64,000 nucleotides of DNA from Lactobacillus selangorensis (GTDB lineage Bacteria; Bacillota; Bacilli; Lactobacillales; Lactobacillaceae): the NCBI RefSeq assembly GCF_001437205.1, contig NZ_JQAZ01000001.1, forward strand, positions 186,001 through 250,000, read 5' to 3'. Positions 60,796 through 64,000 of the stretch are shown here, piece by piece. The stretch's first letter is position 1. Each line of letters starts with the position of its first letter. The position numbers and the translations under genes were made by a program. The notes beneath the pieces are model-generated. The model made no database searches. It saw nothing but the letters and a program-made list of their open reading frames with translations, and was not told the DNA's origin.

Positions 60796-61581
60796 GTGGC
60801 ACAACATGCGCTCGAAGAGTTCGAAGGAATCGTTATTTATCGCAAAAATTATCGTGAAAAAGACATGCTCGTCAAAATGATCACAGATCAATTCGGGAAA
60901 AAAATGTTCTTTTTGCGAGGCGCTAATCGGCCGAAATTTCGGATGCGGGCAGCGATCCTGCCTTTTACCATCGGCACGTATGTCGGCAATCTGAGTGACG
61001 AAGGGTTGTCGTTCATCAATACGGCCAAAGAGTACCGTCAGTTTCAGACGATCGGAAGCGATATTTTTCTGAATGCCTATGCGACTTACATTCTTAATCT
61101 GATTGATGTGGCCTTTCCAGACAGTGTACCGATTCCGCAGTGGTATGCCTTTGCCAAACAGGCGCTCAACTTGATTGACGATGGCTTTGATGCCGAAATT
61201 ATCATGGATATTGCCCAGATTCAGTTATTGCCAGCGTTTGGGGTCGGCCCCCATTGGCAGGATTGTGTGATTTGCCACCGGACAAAAGGCTCCTTCGACT
61301 ATTCGGAAAAATACGGCGGCATCCTGTGCGATCAGCATTGGCAGCTCGATCCGTACCGCCTCCATGTCGATCAGCGGACGATGTACTACCTGCGGTTATT
61401 TTCCGTCGTCGATTTGATGAAGCTGCATTCGATCGATGTCAAAAAAGAGACGAAGCAACGTTTGAAACGAGTCATCGATGTCCTGTATCGAGATACGGTC
61501 GGCATTCATCTCAAGAGCAAGCATTTTATTGATGAAATGAATGGCTGGGAAGACCGCTTCAAAGCTCCGGATCAAAATTAA
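60796..61581 (+). CDS. recO: DNA repair protein RecO
   Basis: RecO helps load RecA on SSB-coated DNA in the RecFOR pathway. The 261-residue protein has the N-terminal OB fold (EEFEGIVIYRKNYREKDMLVKM, in pieces), a Cys pair CVICHRTKGSF...YGGILC (zinc-type), and helical C-terminal. The start is GTG with AAAGGGGG seven bases upstream. Confidence 0.95.
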   Translation: MAQHALEEFEGIVIYRKNYREKDMLVKMITDQFGKKMFFLRGANRPKFRMRAAILPFTIGTYVGNLSDEGLSFINTAKEYRQFQTIGSDIFLNAYATYILNLIDVAFPDSVPIPQWYAFAKQALNLIDDGFDAEIIMDIAQIQLLPAFGVGPHWQDCVICHRTKGSFDYSEKYGGILCDQHWQLDPYRLHVDQRTMYYLRLFSVVDLMKLHSIDVKKETKQRLKRVIDVLYRDTVGIHLKSKHFIDEMNGWEDRFKAPDQN

Positions 61582-61588
61582 ACTGGGA

Positions 61589-61617
61589 TTGACAAGCCTT
61601 TTGGGGACGTTTAAAAT
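61589..61617 (+). promoter_or_regulatory. Promoter of the glyQS operon
   Basis: TTGACA (61589-61594), 17 bp, TAAAAT (61612-61617); start near 61624. Confidence 0.8.
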
Positions 61618-61623
61618 GAAACT

Positions 61624-61834
61624 TGAAATCAAGCCATGAGGAAAAACGGGATTAGTGTGCAAATGAAAGCGAGTCGGGATAGTGCAAGCCGACTGAGCAG
61701 CTGATTACTGGGCGTTTCTGAGCAGCGATTTATGAACGAAGCGCAGGTCTCATAATAGGCCTGAAGTAGGGTGGAACCGCGAATATAAATTATTCGTCCC
61801 TATGTAGAAACTTTTTCTGCATAGGGGCGTTTTT
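61624..61834 (+). promoter_or_regulatory. T-box riboswitch of glyQ-glyS
   Basis: The T-box AGGGTGGAACCGCG lies at 61768-61781, with the antiterminator/terminator region after it: CGTCCCTATG (61795-61804) pairs with CATAGGGGCG (61820-61829) followed by T5. Stem I appears closed by AAACG/CGTTT, with the likely specifier GGC at 61711-61713 (Gly). It senses uncharged tRNA-Gly. Confidence 0.88.
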
Positions 61835-61870
61835 GCGTTCTTATCCAGAAAAACCAAAGGAGAAAATGGA

Positions 61871-62770
61871 ATGGCAAAGATGAATGTGCAAGACATGATC
61901 CAGACTTTGCAGCACTTCTGGTCCAAAAAGGGCTGCATGCTGATGGATGCCTATGATGTTGAAAAAGGGGCGGCAACAATGAGCCCGTATACGTTCTTAC
62001 GAGCAGTCGGGCCCGAACCTTGGAATGCAGCCTATGATGAACCGTCCCGCCGTCCGGCTGACGGCCGTTACGGCGATAACCCGAACCGTTTGTATCAGCA
62101 TCATCAGTTTCAGGTGGTTATGAAACCTTCACCGTTGGAAATTCAGGAATATTATTTGGACAGTTTGCGTGCGTTAGGCATCGAACCGCTCGAACATGAT
62201 ATTCGGTTCGTCGAAGATAACTGGGAGAACCCATCGATGGGCTGTGCCGGTGTTGGTTGGGAAATCTGGCTCGACGGAATGGAAGTGTCACAGTTTACCT
62301 ACTTCCAGCAAGTCGGCGGCCTGCAGTGCGATCCCGTCATGAGCGAAATCACTTATGGGGTAGAACGGCTGGCATCCTACATTCAGGATGTCAATTCCGT
62401 TTACGACCTCGAATGGGGCGATGGCGTTTCGTACCGTGATATTTTCAAAGAACCTGAATATGAACATTCCAAGTATTCGTTCGAAGACAGCGATCAGGAT
62501 TTGTTGTTGAAATTATTCGATGCTTACGAAAAAGAGGCATGGCGATTAGTGAAACTGCACTTGGTTCATCCCGCTTATGATTATGTGCTCAAATGCAGCC
62601 ATACCTTTAACCAGCTGGATGCACGGGGGGCCGTATCTGTGACCGAACGGGCCGGCTATTTGAGCCGCATCCGCAAGCTCGCACATGCCGTTGCCAAGAC
62701 GTTTGTTGAAGAACGCAAAAAGGCCGGTTTCCCGTTGTTGAAGAACGATGATCAGGCAAAGGAGGATTAA
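61871..62770 (+). CDS. glyQ: Glycyl-tRNA synthetase alpha subunit
   Basis: This is the alpha chain of the bacterial alpha2beta2 GlyRS, which holds the class II catalytic core. The 299-residue protein has [17 protein letters not shown]-like N-terminus, [22 protein letters not shown] (in pieces), [14 protein letters not shown] and [25 protein letters not shown] is eight bases before the ATG. Follows the T-box leader; glyS starts one base after its stop. Confidence 0.98.
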   Translation: MAKMNVQDMIQTLQHFWSKKGCMLMDAYDVEKGAATMSPYTFLRAVGPEPWNAAYDEPSRRPADGRYGDNPNRLYQHHQFQVVMKPSPLEIQEYYLDSLRALGIEPLEHDIRFVEDNWENPSMGCAGVGWEIWLDGMEVSQFTYFQQVGGLQCDPVMSEITYGVERLASYIQDVNSVYDLEWGDGVSYRDIFKEPEYEHSKYSFEDSDQDLLLKLFDAYEKEAWRLVKLHLVHPAYDYVLKCSHTFNQLDARGAVSVTERAGYLSRIRKLAHAVAKTFVEERKKAGFPLLKNDDQAKED

Positions 62771-62771
62771 C

Positions 62772-64000
62772 ATGTCAAAAACATTCTTATTAGAAATCGG
62801 ACTAGAAGAAATGCCCGCTCATGTCGTCACTCCCAGTGTCGAGCAGTTGGAAAACCGAGTCGAGGACTTTTTAGATAAAAACCATCTCGCTTATGAATCT
62901 GTGCGTCCGTATTCGACTCCTCGTCGTTTGGCGGTCATGGTCGAAGGCTTGGCTGATAAGCAGGATGATATCGAAGTCGATGCCAAAGGGCCGGCTAAGA
63001 AGATTGCTGTGGATGCAGACGGCAATTGGACCAAAGCTGCCAAAGGCTTTGCCCGTGGTCAAAAATCCGATCCAGATCAGATCGTCTTCAAAGATCTCAA
63101 AGGGACCGAATATGCCTATATTCATAAACTGATTCCAGGCAAACCTGCCGCTGAAGTTTTACAGGGACTCGACAAAGTCGTCGAAGCGATGACCTTCCCG
63201 ACCCGGATGCACTGGCACACATACCACTTCGAATACATCCGGCCAATTCACTGGATCGTTGCTTTGCTCGATGATCAAGTCATCGACTTCCAAGTTTTGA
63301 ATATCAAGACGGGGCGTCAAACTCAGGGCCATCGTTTCTTAGGTGAACCAGTGGCATTAAAGCAGGCGAGCGACTACCAGCAGGCTTTAGCTGATCAGTT
63401 TGTCATTGCCGATGCGGAAGACCGCAAGAACATGATCCGGCAGCAAATCAACCAAATGGCTGCTGAACAAAACTGGCAGGTCGTTTTGGATGCGGACCTG
63501 CTTGAAGAGGTCAACAATTTAGTCGAATATCCGACCGCCTTTTACGGCACCTTTGAAAAGCGGTTTTTGGACATTCCAGAAGCCGTTTTGATTACTTCGA
63601 TGAAGGATAATCAACGTTACTTCTATGTTCGGGACCAAAATGGCAAGTTATTGCCATATTTCATTTCCGTTCGCAATGGCGATAAAGCCCATCTCGAAAA
63701 CGTCGTGCATGGGAATGAAAAAGTTTTAACGGCACGACTTGAAGATGCCGCCTTCTTCTATCAAGAAGATCAGAAGCATACGATTGATGACTATGTGGAA
63801 CGGCTCAAGAAAGTCAGCTTCCATGATAAGATTGGCTCAATGTATGCCAAAATGCTGCGGGTCCATGCCATTGCGCATTTCTTAGGCGAAAAGTATCAAT
63901 TGAGCAACCAAGAAATGAAGGATCTCGATCGGGCTAGCATGATCTACAAGTTTGATCTGGTGACTAGCATGGTCGGTGAATTCTCCGAATTACAAGGTGT
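62772..64000 (+). CDS. glyS: Glycyl-tRNA synthetase beta subunit, 5' part
   Basis: About 409 codons of glyS are present; the gene runs off the window. The beta chain provides the HD-like, editing and anticodon-binding parts of GlyRS. Recognisable: [34 protein letters not shown] and [30 protein letters not shown] precedes the ATG, which follows the glyQ stop directly; both come from the T-box-controlled transcript. Confidence 0.97.
   Translation, partial: MSKTFLLEIGLEEMPAHVVTPSVEQLENRVEDFLDKNHLAYESVRPYSTPRRLAVMVEGLADKQDDIEVDAKGPAKKIAVDADGNWTKAAKGFARGQKSDPDQIVFKDLKGTEYAYIHKLIPGKPAAEVLQGLDKVVEAMTFPTRMHWHTYHFEYIRPIHWIVALLDDQVIDFQVLNIKTGRQTQGHRFLGEPVALKQASDYQQALADQFVIADAEDRKNMIRQQINQMAAEQNWQVVLDADLLEEVNNLVEYPTAFYGTFEKRFLDIPEAVLITSMKDNQRYFYVRDQNGKLLPYFISVRNGDKAHLENVVHGNEKVLTARLEDAAFFYQEDQKHTIDDYVERLKKVSFHDKIGSMYAKMLRVHAIAHFLGEKYQLSNQEMKDLDRASMIYKFDLVTSMVGEFSELQG

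Overview
The window is a stretch of a low-to-moderate GC Firmicutes chromosome, almost certainly Lactobacillaceae. The reasons are gene order (dnaK-dnaJ-lepA; hisS-aspS behind a T-box; relA-dtd; rpsU-yqeY-phoH-ybeY-dgkA-era-recO-glyQ-glyS), AGGAGG-type ribosome binding sites, frequent TTG/GTG starts, and many small Ser/Ala-rich lipoproteins and C39-like proteins. The genus cannot be fixed by eye.

Layout. (1) 1-4106: the 3' end of dnaK, then dnaJ and lepA. (2) 4107-5084: about 980 bp without a convincing gene. It holds hairpins, terminators and a second, degenerate copy of the 3' end of lepA, and looks like the scar of an insertion or duplication at the lepA end. (3) 5085-23666: accessory chromosome made mostly of single genes bounded by strong terminators: lipoproteins, a cold-shock protein, C39-like proteins, a free-standing family-B DNA polymerase, a LexA-box promoter driving a very short gene-less transcript, an aldo/keto reductase, a methyltransferase, a GH25 lysozyme, pncB, an SDR, an L,D-transpeptidase and a MucBP/CAP protein. 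(4) 23723-31498: galE, recJ-apt, an aquaporin-type channel, TMEM175 and other membrane proteins, tRNA-Ser(CGA), a GNAT and a quinone-oxidoreductase-like protein. (5) 31588-35243: a TetR-controlled ABC exporter operon with a visible operator, then a CadD/ArsR-type pair with a visible palindrome. (6) 35380-40826: a B3/B4 tRNA-editing-domain gene flanked by two tiny transcription units that share a 14-bp palindromic box, an esterase, a membrane-protein gene split by an in-frame TGA, DUF960, YbaK/EbsC and a lipoprotein. (7) 40865-64000: mostly core genes: AAG glycosylase, prmA-rsmE, relA-dtd, an SH3b-amidase, T-box-hisS-aspS, msrB-msrA, nfo, the PPDK regulator, the rpsU-to-recO cluster, and T-box-glyQ-glyS running off the end.

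How the genes work together. The core parts cover protein folding, translation and its quality control (EF4, RsmE, PrmA, Dtd, YbaK, B3/B4, HisRS, AspRS, GlyRS), the stringent response, and DNA repair (RecJ, AAG, Nfo, RecO). The accessory parts are mainly envelope proteins, small membrane peptides and drug/metal efflux. The most unusual items are the solitary PolB gene next to an SOS-type promoter with no gene, the Crp/Fnr-type boxes placed about 45 bp upstream of three predicted starts around the B3/B4 gene, and the duplicated lepA end. No CRISPR array, insertion sequence, transposase, integrase or prophage module was seen.
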